Of a DNA stretch of 64,000 bases, positions 17,635-27,435 are shown piece by piece. The stretch covers positions 1,240,001 through 1,304,000 of the forward strand of contig NZ_CP007445.1 of assembly GCF_000599985.1 (NCBI RefSeq). Direction: 5' to 3'. The notes under the pieces are model-generated. The model worked only from the letters and a program-made list of their open reading frames with translations, ran no database searches and was not told the origin of the DNA. Every line of letters begins with the position of its first letter. Position 1 is the stretch's first letter. Source of the stretch: Gilliamella apicola (lineage in GTDB: Bacteria > Pseudomonadota > Gammaproteobacteria > Enterobacterales > Orbaceae). The position numbers and the translations under genes were made by a program.

Positions 17635-19212
17635 AGTAGGCTTGACTTTAGCTATAATGCCTATAGCCGTGTTATCGGCAAATATACCCCCGACACCACC
17701 ACCTATCAGTACGACCCACTGGGCAATCGCATCGCTACCACCCTGCCGGATGGGCGCACCATCAATAACCTGTATTACGGCTCCGGCCACCTGCACCAGA
17801 TTAACATCGACGGCCACATCATCAGCGACATCGAACGTGACAACCTGCACCGCGAAATATTACGCACCCAGGGACGCCTGAACACCCAGTTCAAATACGA
17901 CCGCAACAGCCGGCTGCAACGCAAACAGATACAGCGCAATCAGAATCCCATCCTGCCTGATATCCTCATCGAACGCAGCTACCAGTACGACAACCTCGAC
18001 CGATTGGTAAGCAAAAAGCACAGCAAACACGGGCAGACCGATTACCGCTATGATCACACCGGCAGAATCGAAGGCTGTCGCAACCAGAGATACTGGGAAA
18101 CCCTGCAATATGATGCCGCTGCTAACTTGCTGGACAGCAAATACAGAGAGGACTACAGCAACTACAACCTGATTCGCTGTAACCAGTTCCTGCATTTCAG
18201 AGGACACCACTACAGTTACGACGAGCACGGCAGAACTGCCAGTAAACAGACCACCGGTGCCACCCAGCATTACCACTACGACGCCGAACACCGCCTGAGC
18301 GAAGTACGCATTGAACAGCTCAACAAAACCGAACGATACCGCTACCTCTATGACGCCCTTGGCAGACGCATCGAAAAACAAAAGTTAGACCGCGAGGGCA
18401 AACCTTACAACCGTACCCGCTTCCTGTGGGACGGGTTAAGAATGATTCAGGAAACCGGCCCGAATCATCCTACCAGCTTGTATATCTATACCGACCAGAA
18501 CAGCTACGAACTACTGGCACGTATAGACACAGACGGCAATCAAGAACAACATATCCGCTACTTCCACACCGACCTGAACGGCTGTCCGGAAGAACTTACC
18601 GATGCAAACGGTAAAATACTGTGGGAATGTAGCTTTCAGTTATGGGGAAAGCGGATTCATGAAATCGAACACGAACCCATAGAGCAAAACCTCAGATATC
18701 AGGGACAATATTTAGACAGAGAAACCGGCTTACATTACAATACTTTCAGGTACTATGATCCGGATATAGGTAGATTTACTCAGCCAGACCCGATTGGGCT
18801 GCTGGGTGGCTTGAATCTGTATCAGTATGCGCCTAATGGGTTGACTTGGATTGATCCACTTGGATGGCATAAAAATAGTAATGACACTAATGGAGATTGG
18901 GTTTTATATGATGTAATTGATAAGGAATCTGGACGCCGTGCTAAAACAGGAATTGGTAAAGCAGAAGATGTAATGGCTAATGGACAAAATAGACATGCTT
19001 ATACGAGTGCAAGAAAAGTACGAAAAGACCCTAACTTTGAAAATGCAGAATCGAAAGTAGTCCGTACTTATAGAGGAATAACCAAAGGTAAAATGAAAAG
19101 AATTGAGGCAGGAAGAGTTAGACTTTTAAGAAGATTAGGACATGAATTGCCACACAATCGAGAAAGAGATAAACGTTATAGACCCAGTACTAAAAAGAAC
19201 AAGTGGTGCTAA
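17635..19212 (+). CDS. Longest orphan Rhs cassette, GIY-YIG/URI-like nuclease tip
   Basis: The frame is open from 17599 and core homology runs from about 17635, giving over 520 residues; the first start-like codon is TTG 18004. It holds several YD repeats: TYQYDPLGNRIATTLPDGRT, LYYGSGHLHQINIDGHIISD, then FKYDRNSRLQRKQIQRNQNP. After WIDPLGW the 115-residue tip reads NGDWVLYDVIDKESGRRAKT, GIGKAEDVMANGQNRHAYTS and ends LRRLGHELPHNRERDKRYRP. The VLYxVIDKxxGRxxKTGI...ExxxxxRxGHELPxN layout resembles the Tox-URI (GIY-YIG) nuclease tips. It preserves more upstream core than any other cassette. Confidence 0.75.
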   Translation, partial: SRLDFSYNAYSRVIGKYTPDTTTYQYDPLGNRIATTLPDGRTINNLYYGSGHLHQINIDGHIISDIERDNLHREILRTQGRLNTQFKYDRNSRLQRKQIQRNQNPILPDILIERSYQYDNLDRLVSKKHSKHGQTDYRYDHTGRIEGCRNQRYWETLQYDAAANLLDSKYREDYSNYNLIRCNQFLHFRGHHYSYDEHGRTASKQTTGATQHYHYDAEHRLSEVRIEQLNKTERYRYLYDALGRRIEKQKLDREGKPYNRTRFLWDGLRMIQETGPNHPTSLYIYTDQNSYELLARIDTDGNQEQHIRYFHTDLNGCPEELTDANGKILWECSFQLWGKRIHEIEHEPIEQNLRYQGQYLDRETGLHYNTFRYYDPDIGRFTQPDPIGLLGGLNLYQYAPNGLTWIDPLGWHKNSNDTNGDWVLYDVIDKESGRRAKTGIGKAEDVMANGQNRHAYTSARKVRKDPNFENAESKVVRTYRGITKGKMKRIEAGRVRLLRRLGHELPHNRERDKRYRPSTKKNKWC

Positions 19213-19231
19213 CTATTTTACAAGGTATATT

Positions 19232-19696
19232 ATGGAAAAAAAAATAATGGTGTCATTGCCTACTGAAGTACCAAAAATTAATGACAATGTGAATATGCAT
19301 TTCATGTGGGTAGAATTGAACAAATATATTGATAACTTGTTGCCGCGGATAAATATTTTAGATTTAAATGAGTGGCGTATTTTAATAATGATTAGTTCAC
19401 GGGCTACAAATGGTATTGGAGTTTTCAAAAGGTCAATGCGTTATCCATCAGATAAGGAGTATGTTATTTCTATCTCTATTTGCATTCCTGATAAGAGCCA
19501 GGCTCCATATGGGTTAAGAGAAGTAAAAGAAAGTTTTTTTAAACCGTTAAATGAAAAATTTTTTATTTTAGATCCTGAATTTGAACAGTACGAGAGTTTG
19601 TATAGTTATATTTTCGAAAGTGCAAAACGTGCAATAGATTTAGCCTTTACGAAAGGTATTGTCTGTGGCGGCAAGAGAATAAAATTGCAGAATTAA
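19232..19696 (+). CDS. Putative immunity protein for the URI-like tip
   Basis: ATG 19232 is chosen (AAGGTATATT upstream; 19 bases after the toxin stop); the longer frame from 19142 overlaps the toxin. About 154 residues: MEKKIMVSLPTEVPKINDNV, WRILIMISSRATNGIGVFKR, ending FTKGIVCGGKRIKLQN. Not recognised. Confidence 0.75.
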   Translation: MEKKIMVSLPTEVPKINDNVNMHFMWVELNKYIDNLLPRINILDLNEWRILIMISSRATNGIGVFKRSMRYPSDKEYVISISICIPDKSQAPYGLREVKESFFKPLNEKFFILDPEFEQYESLYSYIFESAKRAIDLAFTKGIVCGGKRIKLQN

Positions 19697-19730
19697 AATA
19701 ACAATAATGAACTTATTAAGAAAACGGGCT

Positions 19731-20244
19731 TTCAAAGTATTATTATCCTGATACATGTAGATTCACTGATCAGGTAGAATTGTTGGGTGGCTTGAATCTG
19801 TATCAGTATGCATTTAATTCTCTAATATGGATTGATCCATTAGGATTAGCACCATGTGCTAAAGTAAGTGAGTTTGATCGTATAAAAAGTGGTAAAGTCT
19901 ATAGAGTTATTAGACAAGATGAAAACATATCTTCTGGATTGTTTTCACTAAACCCAAATAATATAAAAACGGTTGCAGGACATGTAACATCAGGAAGTCG
20001 TTCTCCATCTCAGTTTATATCTGCAACCAAAGATTTAAGTATCGCTGAAAAATGGGCTAGTAAAACTGGAAATAGAATAGTTGAAATAGACTTGAGTAAA
20101 ATTTCGGGTGGGGCAATTGATATATCTTCTACTAAAGGTCTTGACCTCTTAGGTAATCAATTTGCAAGACGATTAGCTAAAGGTTCTTCGGAGGTGCTAT
20201 TTGACGCACCTATTCCAGCAAATGCAATAAAACTAATTAATTAG
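19731..20244 (+). CDS. Orphan Rhs tip, ADP-ribosyltransferase-like
   Basis: Only a short, altered core remains (KYYYPDTCRFTDQVELLGG, in-frame losses in the QPDPIG part), then WIDPLGLAP. The 130-residue tip reads KVYRVIRQDENISSGLFSLN, GHVTSGSRSPSQFISATKDL, SIAEKWASKTGNRIVEIDLS and ends SSEVLFDAPIPANAIKLIN. VYRxIRxDE...SQFISxTxDxxxAxKWA...RIVEIDL...EVLxxxxIPAxAI is the layout of ADP-ribosyltransferase-fold tips (Arg, Ser-x-Ser/Thr, Glu order). Tip intact, core nearly gone. Confidence 0.7.
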
Positions 20245-20251
20245 GTATTTT

Positions 20252-20545
20252 ATGAAAATTATAAATTCTGATGTTAATGAAAAGATTATCGGTGTAGTTG
20301 AAAAAATTAGATTACTAGATAAGTTAGATGAACAAACAATGAATGATCTCTATACTTCACTGGATGAGATGGTAACTAATTATAAAGAAAAAAATTTTAT
20401 TTCAAAGGAATTAGCATATAATCTTTTAGTCCTGCATGACAATTTAGAAGGTGCTTTAAACTTTGGCTCTTATGAAGACATGGAGTATATAAGTAATATT
20501 AATTCAAAAGTAAGCGAATATATTGAAAAAATATTTCTAAGTTAA
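20252..20545 (+). CDS. Putative immunity protein for the ART-like tip
   Basis: 97 residues, all-helical, from ATG 20252, 7 bases after the toxin stop with TTAGG upstream. MKIINSDVNEKIIGVVEKIR and GALNFGSYEDMEYISNINSK. Short helical acidic proteins are common partners of such tips. Family not recognised. Confidence 0.75.
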   Translation: MKIINSDVNEKIIGVVEKIRLLDKLDEQTMNDLYTSLDEMVTNYKEKNFISKELAYNLLVLHDNLEGALNFGSYEDMEYISNINSKVSEYIEKIFLS

Positions 20546-20593
20546 AAAGAAAAACTGAAATTAAATCAGGATGACTAATGGTACTAACACTAT

Positions 20594-21505
20594 GACGCCC
20601 TTGGCAGATGCATTGAAAAACGGAAGTTAGACCGCGAAGGTTAACCGTACAACCGTACCCGCTTCCTGTGGGACGGCTTAAGAATGATTCAGGAAACCGG
20701 CTCGAATCACCCCACCAGCCTGTATATCTATACCGACCAGAACAGCTACGAACCACTGGCGCGGATAGACACAGACGGCAACCAAGAACAACATATCCGC
20801 TACTTCCACACCGACCTGAATGGCTGTCCGGAAGAACTTACCGACGAAAACGGTAAAATACTGTGGGAATGTAGCTTTCAGTTATGGGGAAAGCGGATTC
20901 ATGAAATCGAACACGAACCCATAGAGCAAAACCTCAGATATCAGGGACAATATTTAGACAGAGAAACCGGCTTACATTACAATACTTTCAGGTACTATGA
21001 TCCGGAGATAGGTAGATTTACTCAGCCAGACCCGATTGGTCTGCTGGGTGGGTTTAATCTGTATCAGTATGCGCCTAATGGGTTGACTTGGGTCGATCCG
21101 TGGGGATTGACTGACACCCTTCTAGAAAAGGGCTTACCACTTTCTGATACTACTAAAATTTATAGGATTAGTACTAATGGTCATTATGGATTTGATTTCA
21201 ATCCTCGAGAAATAGAAGCTATTAATAAAGGAAAATTAGCTCCACCAGGTGTTTCTGTTATTAGGGCTAATGGTGTCGATGAAGCCACTAAAATATGGAA
21301 TGGAGCTTTTCCTAATAGGCCTACGACAAGTGTGGGTGAAGCAAAAGTCGTAGATCTTAGAAAAATTGGATTTGATGTTATTCATGATCCATCTAAAGGT
21401 AAGTTGGGAGTAAACCATGCAAGATTAATTCACTCAGAAGGTATTAATGGTTTTAATACTAATAAAAGTAAACTATTTGGCATTTTCAAAGGATGTAAAG
21501 GGTAA
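20594..21505 (+). CDS. Orphan Rhs tip, Tse2-like candidate; nonsense codon in the core
   Basis: The core starts near 20594 with YDALGRCIEKRKLDREG and then TAA 20642-20644 where other copies have CAA (C to T); the frame is open again to ATG 20684 and on to WVDPWGL. The 130-residue tip has TKIYRISTNGHYGFDFNPRE, VSVIRANGVDEATKIWNGAF and DVIHDPSKGKLGVNHARLIH with a GINGF end. The late NHARLIHxxGxxGF stretch is reminiscent of Tse2-like toxins (low confidence). Confidence 0.65.
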
Positions 21506-21846
21506 TGATGAAAGACTATATTGTTTCATTTAGAGATAAACAGAGATATGCTCTTATAGAATATAAAAAAATTGAAAAGTTTGATCATTATTATGAAGGA
21601 GTGATTATTGAATCTAATTTTCCGAAAGAAGTAATTTTTTTTATTAATGAATGTAATTCGATTATTAATGATATGGCGATATCTCTTTTGGATGAGATTG
21701 AAGAAAAATTATATTCTTATGATATTGGTTTGGAAAAAAATTGTTCTAGAATTTTTGATATTGAATTTATTGATAAAAATAAAATTTCTTTTTTTACAAA
21801 ATACCCATCAAGTCAAGGTTATTTAGATAAATATCCGAATAGTTAA
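21505..21846 (+). CDS. Putative immunity protein
   Basis: About 112 residues; ATG 21505 overlaps the toxin TAA by one base and a second ATG follows at 21508. MMKDYIVSFRDKQRYALIEY, DMAISLLDEIEEKLYSYDIG. Acidic, soluble. Family unknown. Confidence 0.7.
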   Translation: MMKDYIVSFRDKQRYALIEYKKIEKFDHYYEGVIIESNFPKEVIFFINECNSIINDMAISLLDEIEEKLYSYDIGLEKNCSRIFDIEFIDKNKISFFTKYPSSQGYLDKYPNS

Positions 21847-21869
21847 TTAATATAAAAATCGTAATATTT

Positions 21870-22587
21870 ATGAGTCACTGGCGCGGATAGATAAACGAGG
21901 TAATGAGCCCGAAAGGGTAATGTACTTCCACACCGACCTGAACGGCTGTCCGGAAGAGCTGACCGACGAAAACGGTAAAATACTCTGGGAATGCAGCTTT
22001 CAGTTATGGGGTAAGCGGATTCATGAAATCGAACACGAATCGGTAGAACAAAACCTCAGATATCAGGGACAATATTTAGACAAAGAAACCGGCTTACATT
22101 ACAATACTTTCAGGTACTATGATCCGGATATAGGTAGATTTACTCAGCCAGACCCGATTGGGTTGCTGGGTTGCTGGGTGGCTTGAATCTGTATCAGTAT
22201 GCGCCTAATGGGTTGACTTGGGTCGATCCGTGGGGGTTAATGAAATGTGGCCTTACAGGGAAGGAAGTTGGCAATGCAACTAACTTACCTATCATTAAGC
22301 GTGGTAGCCCTGAATGGAAGAAAGCAACTGAAATAATTCAGAGAGGTGGTAAATCCAATTTTAGAGTGAAGGATAGAGCTACTGCTGAACAACTGTTAAA
22401 AGATGCTAGAGGAAAGATAGAGATTCAGCCTACTTACTCTGAAATTCCATACAAAAAAGGTTATGAACATCACCCTAATGAATCGCATACAATAAATGCA
22501 CCAGAGAATAATATACCCCACATAAAATGGAAGGATTGGAGTTTGGGTAAAAAATCTGGTGGAGCTGGGCATATATTTTATGAATAA
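21870..22587 (+). pseudogene. Orphan Rhs tip, GHIFY-type nuclease, split by an 8-bp duplication
   Basis: The core (first start 21920, YFHTDLNGCPEELTDENGKI) reads into IGLLG and then, because GGGTTGCT is tandemly repeated at 22160-22175, shifts frame and stops at 22186. The tip continues in another frame from TTG 22171: [80 protein letters not shown]. It is a second member of the toxin type at 3337-3926. Losing one repeat unit would restore the fusion. Confidence 0.75.
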
Positions 22588-23032
22588 AAAATTATTAACC
22601 ATTGATGAAAAAAAATATCCTATTGCATGGAGATTTAATTCTAAAGATTGCTTGCTATCTTTTGATGAAAAAAGACAGATTATTTTTCTTGATACGGAGG
22701 AATCTAGTAATTTTTGGGATGTGACATTCCCATTTAACCATTTAATGAAAATGCATTCGTCATTTTGTTCTGTTATAGAAAAAATTAATTTGGATTTTGA
22801 TCATCCTAACGAATCTTCTTTATTTTTCAAAAATAAATTAACAGACATTTCATTTGCTTTTTTCTTTTTGGGGAAAAAAGCGAGTGCTATTGTACCAGTG
22901 GATATTTTTGTAAAATCATGGGATGATTTTTTTTACCCAAGTGATGAAACAAGTATTCTTTTAATTCCCAATGGAAATAAAATGATTTTCTCTTATGAAA
23001 AAACATTTTTTTACGCAAATATATCCTTTTGA
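22580..23032 (+). CDS. Putative immunity protein for the split GHIFY-type tip
   Basis: ATG 22580 overlaps the toxin end by 8 bases. About 150 residues: MNKKLLTIDEKKYPIAWRFN, DISFAFFFLGKKASAIVPVD, ending FSYEKTFFYANISF. Aromatic-rich and soluble. No family recognised, and no likeness to the partner of the related tip (3930). Confidence 0.75.
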   Translation: MNKKLLTIDEKKYPIAWRFNSKDCLLSFDEKRQIIFLDTEESSNFWDVTFPFNHLMKMHSSFCSVIEKINLDFDHPNESSLFFKNKLTDISFAFFFLGKKASAIVPVDIFVKSWDDFFYPSDETSILLIPNGNKMIFSYEKTFFYANISF

Positions 23033-23196
23033 TAAAGATTCAGAAAATACCAGTTGCTGATGTTACCAACTTTATTTTAGCAGATTATAGTTAAGTAAAA
23101 CTGCAACCTGAGTGTAATAATCAATCTACTTACGTCCACCATTATACCCACAAAAAATTAATTGTTTAGACCAGCGAACAGAATAAATGCCCGTAG

Positions 23197-24654
23197 CACG
23201 TCACCCAAATCAAACAAGCACAGCGTGACGGCAACACCGACCAAACTGAACGCGACAACCTGTACCGCGAAATATTACGCACTCAGGGACGCCTGAACAC
23301 CCAGTTCAAATACGACCGCAACAGCCGGCTGCAACGCAAACAGATACAGCGCAATCAGAATCCCATCCTGCCTGATATCCTCATCGAACGCAGCTACCAG
23401 TACGATAACCTCGACCGATTGGTAAGCAAAAAGCACAGCAAACACGGGCAGACCGATTACCGCTATGATCACACCGGCAGAATCGAAGGCTGTCGCAATC
23501 AAAGATACTGGGAAACCCTGCAATATGATGCCGCTGCCAACCTGCTGGACAGCAAATACAGAGAGGACTACAGCAACTACAACCTGATTCGCTGTAACCA
23601 GCTCCTGCATTTCAGAGGGCACCACTACCGCTACGACGAGCACGGCAGAACTCAGACCAAACAGACCATCGGCACAACCCAGCACTACCACTACGATGCT
23701 GAACACCGCCTGAGCGAAGTACGCATCGAACAAACAGGCCGCAGCCAGCGTTACGGCTACGTCTACGACGCCCTTGGCCGGCGTATCGAAAAACATCAGA
23801 TAGACCGCGAAGGCCAACCCTACAACCGTACCCGCTTCCTGTGGGACGGCTTAAGAATGATTCAGGAAACCGGCTCGAATCATCCTACCAGCTTGTATAT
23901 CTATACCGACCAGAACAGCTACGAACCACTGGCGCGGATAGACACAGACGGCAACCAAGAACAACATATCCGCTACTTCCACACCGACCTGAATGGCTGC
24001 CCGGAAGAGTTAACCGATGCAAACGGCGAATTACTGTGGGAATGTAGCTATCAACTTTGGGGAAAGCGGATTCATGAAATCGAACACGAATCAATAGAAC
24101 AAAACCTCAGATATCAGGGACAATATTTAGACAGGGAAACTGGTTTACATTACAATACTTTCAGGTATTATGATCCGGAGATAGGTAGATTTACCCAGCC
24201 AGACCCGATCGGGCTGCTGGGTGGGTTTAATCTGTATCAGTATGCGCCTAATGCGTTGACTTGGGTCGATCCGTGGGGATTAAATGGTTCATACATATTT
24301 CGTGGAATGACAGAAGAAAAAGGTGAACCCAAAGTTGGAGACTCAGCTAGAACATTGGGTGTTAGACCTAATAGGGATATTCCCGTAGACACCAATGGTA
24401 ATGTTCATCCTAATACAGGCGGAGTTTCCGTATCTCCATCGCCTCAAGATTTACCGCCACATAGAAAACCAATAGAATTTGGAGGAACGGGTAAAGATCC
24501 TGTTTGGAAATTAGATGTGGCAGATCTTGGTAATGATTTGCAGCACGTACCAGACAAACCAGGACATGGAACAATTCAGCCCAAACAGTCTATGCCTCTT
24601 TCAAAATACCAAACAGCATTGGCTAATTTAAAAAGTAAATGGATAAAATGCTAG
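23197..24654 (+). CDS. Orphan Rhs tip, RGMTEEKG-type toxin
   Basis: Open from 23197 after a TAG; the first 45 residues of core are divergent (QIKQAQRDGNTDQTERDNLY), then clean to WVDPWGL; start-like codon TTG 23419. The 130-residue tip reads SYIFRGMTEEKGEPKVGDSA, RTLGVRPNRDIPVDTNGNVH, NTGGVSVSPSPQDLPPHRKP and HVPDKPGHGTIQPKQSMPLS. This tip type recurs in polymorphic toxins; I know no assigned activity. A YxFRGM opening is compatible with an ADP-ribosyltransferase-like fold (speculative). Confidence 0.75.
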   Translation, partial: HVTQIKQAQRDGNTDQTERDNLYREILRTQGRLNTQFKYDRNSRLQRKQIQRNQNPILPDILIERSYQYDNLDRLVSKKHSKHGQTDYRYDHTGRIEGCRNQRYWETLQYDAAANLLDSKYREDYSNYNLIRCNQLLHFRGHHYRYDEHGRTQTKQTIGTTQHYHYDAEHRLSEVRIEQTGRSQRYGYVYDALGRRIEKHQIDREGQPYNRTRFLWDGLRMIQETGSNHPTSLYIYTDQNSYEPLARIDTDGNQEQHIRYFHTDLNGCPEELTDANGELLWECSYQLWGKRIHEIEHESIEQNLRYQGQYLDRETGLHYNTFRYYDPEIGRFTQPDPIGLLGGFNLYQYAPNALTWVDPWGLNGSYIFRGMTEEKGEPKVGDSARTLGVRPNRDIPVDTNGNVHPNTGGVSVSPSPQDLPPHRKPIEFGGTGKDPVWKLDVADLGNDLQHVPDKPGHGTIQPKQSMPLSKYQTALANLKSKWIKC

Positions 24655-24878
24655 AACAACAGAAATTCCTTGATTGTGTGAAAAAAGAAATATTTTCAAA
24701 TAAAGATTTATTGGAAATTAGAAAGGTATTAGTCTATTTTAAAAATAAAGGCATGCCACAGAATTGCATGTATGATTGTTTACAAAACCTGAGGTATCTT
24801 GACGAGGAAGATATTATTTTAGAATTAGTGGATTTTGTTGTAGGTTTTTGTAAGCCTGAGCTGGCTATATATAGTTAA
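24639..24878 (+). CDS. Putative immunity protein for the RGMTEEKG-type tip
   Basis: ATG 24639 overlaps the toxin end by 16 bases; a second ATG lies at 24648. 79 residues: QKFLDCVKKEIFSNKDLLEI, GMPQNCMYDCLQNLRYLDEE, closing ELVDFVVGFCKPELAIYS. The closing LELxDFVxGFCxP element is one I associate with immunity proteins of this tip type. Overlap implies coupled translation. Confidence 0.75.
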   Translation: MDKMLEQQKFLDCVKKEIFSNKDLLEIRKVLVYFKNKGMPQNCMYDCLQNLRYLDEEDIILELVDFVVGFCKPELAIYS

Positions 24879-24961
24879 TTTAGAAATATATTGTGGGATT
24901 TATTGAATAATAATCTTCATTACCCTTTCTTAATTTTGTTGTTTGAAGATATATTGACATT

Positions 24962-25856
24962 CCAATATCTACGACGTCCTGGCCGACGCATCGGAAAACA
25001 TCAGATTGACCGCGAAAGCAAGCCTTACAACCGTACCCGCTTCCTGTGGGACGGCTTAAGAATGATTCAGGAAACCGGCCCGAATCACCCCACTAGCCTG
25101 TATATCTATACCGACCAGAACAGCTACGAACCACTGGTGCGGATAGACCGGACAGGCAATCAGCAAGAGCATATCTACTACTTCCACACTGATCTGAACG
25201 GCATGCCGGAGGAGCTAACGGATGAAGCCGGTGAAATCGTCTGGGAATGCTCATACCAGCTGTGGGGCAAACCGGTACAGGAGATTGCTCATACACAGAT
25301 ACAACAGAACCTGAGGTATCAGGGACAATATTTAGACAAGGAAACTGGCTTACATTACAATACTTTCAGGTATTATGATCCGGATATAGGTAGATTTACT
25401 CAGCCAGACCCGATTGGGTTGCTGGGTGGCTTGAATCTGTATCAGTATCAGTATCAGTATGCGCCTAATGGGTTGACTTGGATTGACCCGTGGGGGTGGG
25501 CATGTATACCAAACAAAAAAGCAGGTATGAAGCGTGAACAGAGGGCGAAAGATATATTGGAAAAACGTTATGGCAAGTAAAATGTTTTAAGTGAACGTTA
25601 TTTAAGAGATAATAAGGGTAAATCAGTTAAAGACCCTTTAACAGGTGAACGACGTAGAATCGATTTTGTAGTTAAAGGGCAAGATGGGAAATGGAGGCCT
25701 GTTGAGGTCACGAGTCGAACCGGTGCTTTAAATAAAGGACCACAGATAGCGAAAGAAGAAAGAATCCGTGAAGCTGGGGGAGTTTTTGTGAAAAATAAAA
25801 ATACCGGTCAATTAATACAATTAGATGATGTATCAACTGTTATTGGAGTAAAGTAA
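24962..25856 (+). pseudogene. Orphan Rhs tip, restriction-endonuclease-like nuclease with one stop codon
   Basis: The core is the second allele (NGMPEELTDEAGEIVWECSY) with two extra TATCAG units at the boundary (LNLYQYQYQYAPNG). After WIDPWGWAC the tip reads KAGMKREQRAKDILEKRYGK, then TAA 25578-25580, and continues in the same frame as NVLSERYLRDNKGKSVKDPL, RRIDFVVKGQDGKWRPVEVT and SRTGALNKGPQIAKEERIRE to TAA 25854-25856. RIDF...PVEVTS is a PD-(D/E)xK restriction-endonuclease-like core. CAA to TAA is the likely single lesion. Confidence 0.7.
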
Positions 25857-26197
25857 TGAGCAAAATTGATTTTACCTTACATAATATTCCATTATTGCTT
25901 ACAAGAAATAAAAGTAAGCAATGGCAAGAGGATATTATTCAAAGTTCAACAGCCTTATTAAACTTTTTAAAAAATAATGAATTATTAATTGGTATTGAGC
26001 CTTTTGATGATGCAGGAAAATTAAAAACTGATACTGTTATTAGGATGTCAAATGTTACTCAAGAAGGTTTAGAATTATTCAAAACTACTGTAGATGAATG
26101 GTATAAATATCTCGCTAAAAGTACAGTTCCCGATAAGTATAAAAATATAAGTCGCCTAGAAAAAGGTTTAGCTAAAATTCGAAAAACTAAAAGTTAA
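25856..26197 (+). CDS. Putative immunity protein for the REase-like tip
   Basis: 113 residues, ATG overlapping the toxin TAA (TAATG). MSKIDFTLHNIPLLLTRNKS, TALLNFLKNNELLIGIEPFD, DEWYKYLAKSTVPDKYKNIS. Helical and Lys-rich. Intact although the toxin is interrupted. Confidence 0.75.
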   Translation: MSKIDFTLHNIPLLLTRNKSKQWQEDIIQSSTALLNFLKNNELLIGIEPFDDAGKLKTDTVIRMSNVTQEGLELFKTTVDEWYKYLAKSTVPDKYKNISRLEKGLAKIRKTKS

Positions 26198-26302
26198 TTA
26201 AAAAATAAAAGTCTATGGTCATGGACATATAAAAGCTGATGTTCCAATAGGATAATTGTATGTATTAGCTCAAACTCTAATGATTAGCATAATTCTTAAT
26301 GT

Positions 26303-27421
26303 AACAACCTCGACCGGCTGGTAAGCAAAAAACACAGCAAACACGGGCAGACCGATTACCGCTATGATCACACCGGCAGAATCGAAGGCTGTCGCAATCA
26401 AAGATACTGGGAAACCCTGCAATATGATGCCGCTGCCAACCTGCTGGACAGCAAATACAGAGAGGACTACAGCAACTACAACCTGATTCGCTGTAACCAG
26501 CTCCTGCATTTCAGAGGGCACCACTACCGCTACGACGAGCACGGCAGAACTCAGACCAAACAGACCATCGGCGCAACCCAGCACTATCATTACGATGCCG
26601 AACACCGTCTGAGCGAAGTACGCATCGAACAACTCAACAAAACCGAACGATACCGCTACCTCTATGACGCCCTTGGCCGGCGTATTGAAAAACATCAAAT
26701 AGACCGCGAAGGCAAACCTTACAACCGTACCCGCTTCCTGTGGGACGGGTTAAGAATGATTCAGGAAACCGGCCCGAATCATCCTACCAGCTTGTATATC
26801 TATACCGACCTGAACGGCTGTCCGGAAGAGCTGACCGACGAAAACGGTAAAATACTCTGGGAATGCAGCTTTCAGTTATGGGGAAAGCGGATTCATGAAA
26901 TCGAACACGAATCGGTAGAACAAAACCTCAGATATCAGGGACAATATTTAGACAGAGAAACCGGCTTACATTACAATACTTTCAGGTACTATGATCCGGA
27001 TATAGGTAGATTTACCCAGCCAGACCCGATTGGGCTGCTGGGTGGCTTGAATCTGTATCAGTATGCGCCTAATGGGTTGACTTGGATTGATCCACTTGGT
27101 TTAATGCTTTTATATAGAGGTATGAATCTTGCAGAATACGATGAATTAATGAAAACTGGAAAGTGGACATCACCTCCAAGCACCTTAGAAGGAAAATGGT
27201 TTGCTGAGTCCTATAAAGATGCTGTTACATGGGGTGAAAAAATGGGACATGGTGGTGATTTCCGTGTCGTTCAGGTTAGCGTTCCTGATAATATAGCAGA
27301 TGCAGCCTATAAAAATCCTCGATTAGATGGTATAAAAGCTAGATTTATTGATAATGTAGTCCTTAATAAGGCTAAAATAAAGCCTAAATGGAGTAAATAT
27401 ATACATCAACCAAAATGTTAA
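26303..27421 (+). CDS. Orphan Rhs tip, ART-like toxin; core has a 78-bp deletion
   Basis: Open from 26303 (NLDRLVSKKHSKHGQTDYRY), first ATG 26756. After SLYIYTD the reading jumps in frame to LNGCPEELTDENG, losing 26 residues (QNSYEPLARI...YFHTD) between two ACCGACC copies. The tip after WIDPLGL is LLYRGMNLAEYDELMKTGKW, EGKWFAESYKDAVTWGEKMG, FRVVQVSVPDNIADAAY and ends KPKWSKYIHQPKC. LYRGM...GKWFAxSxxxAxxWG...V(V/Q)V resembles ADP-ribosyltransferase-like tips. Confidence 0.75.
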   Translation, partial: NNLDRLVSKKHSKHGQTDYRYDHTGRIEGCRNQRYWETLQYDAAANLLDSKYREDYSNYNLIRCNQLLHFRGHHYRYDEHGRTQTKQTIGATQHYHYDAEHRLSEVRIEQLNKTERYRYLYDALGRRIEKHQIDREGKPYNRTRFLWDGLRMIQETGPNHPTSLYIYTDLNGCPEELTDENGKILWECSFQLWGKRIHEIEHESVEQNLRYQGQYLDRETGLHYNTFRYYDPDIGRFTQPDPIGLLGGLNLYQYAPNGLTWIDPLGLMLLYRGMNLAEYDELMKTGKWTSPPSTLEGKWFAESYKDAVTWGEKMGHGGDFRVVQVSVPDNIADAAYKNPRLDGIKARFIDNVVLNKAKIKPKWSKYIHQPKC

Positions 27422-27435
27422 CGAGGAGAAACAAA

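Noticed and set aside
17860..18381. Long minus-strand open frame rich in Val/Ala, also at 7655-8401, 13064-13486, 23275-23817, 26270-26698
   Set aside because: Antisense shadow of the G+C-rich Rhs core; the same frame appears wherever the core does and follows its codon pattern, with no start signals.
19142..19231. N-terminal extension of the immunity gene at 19232
   Set aside because: It overlaps the toxin end in another frame and lacks a ribosome site, while ATG 19232 has one.
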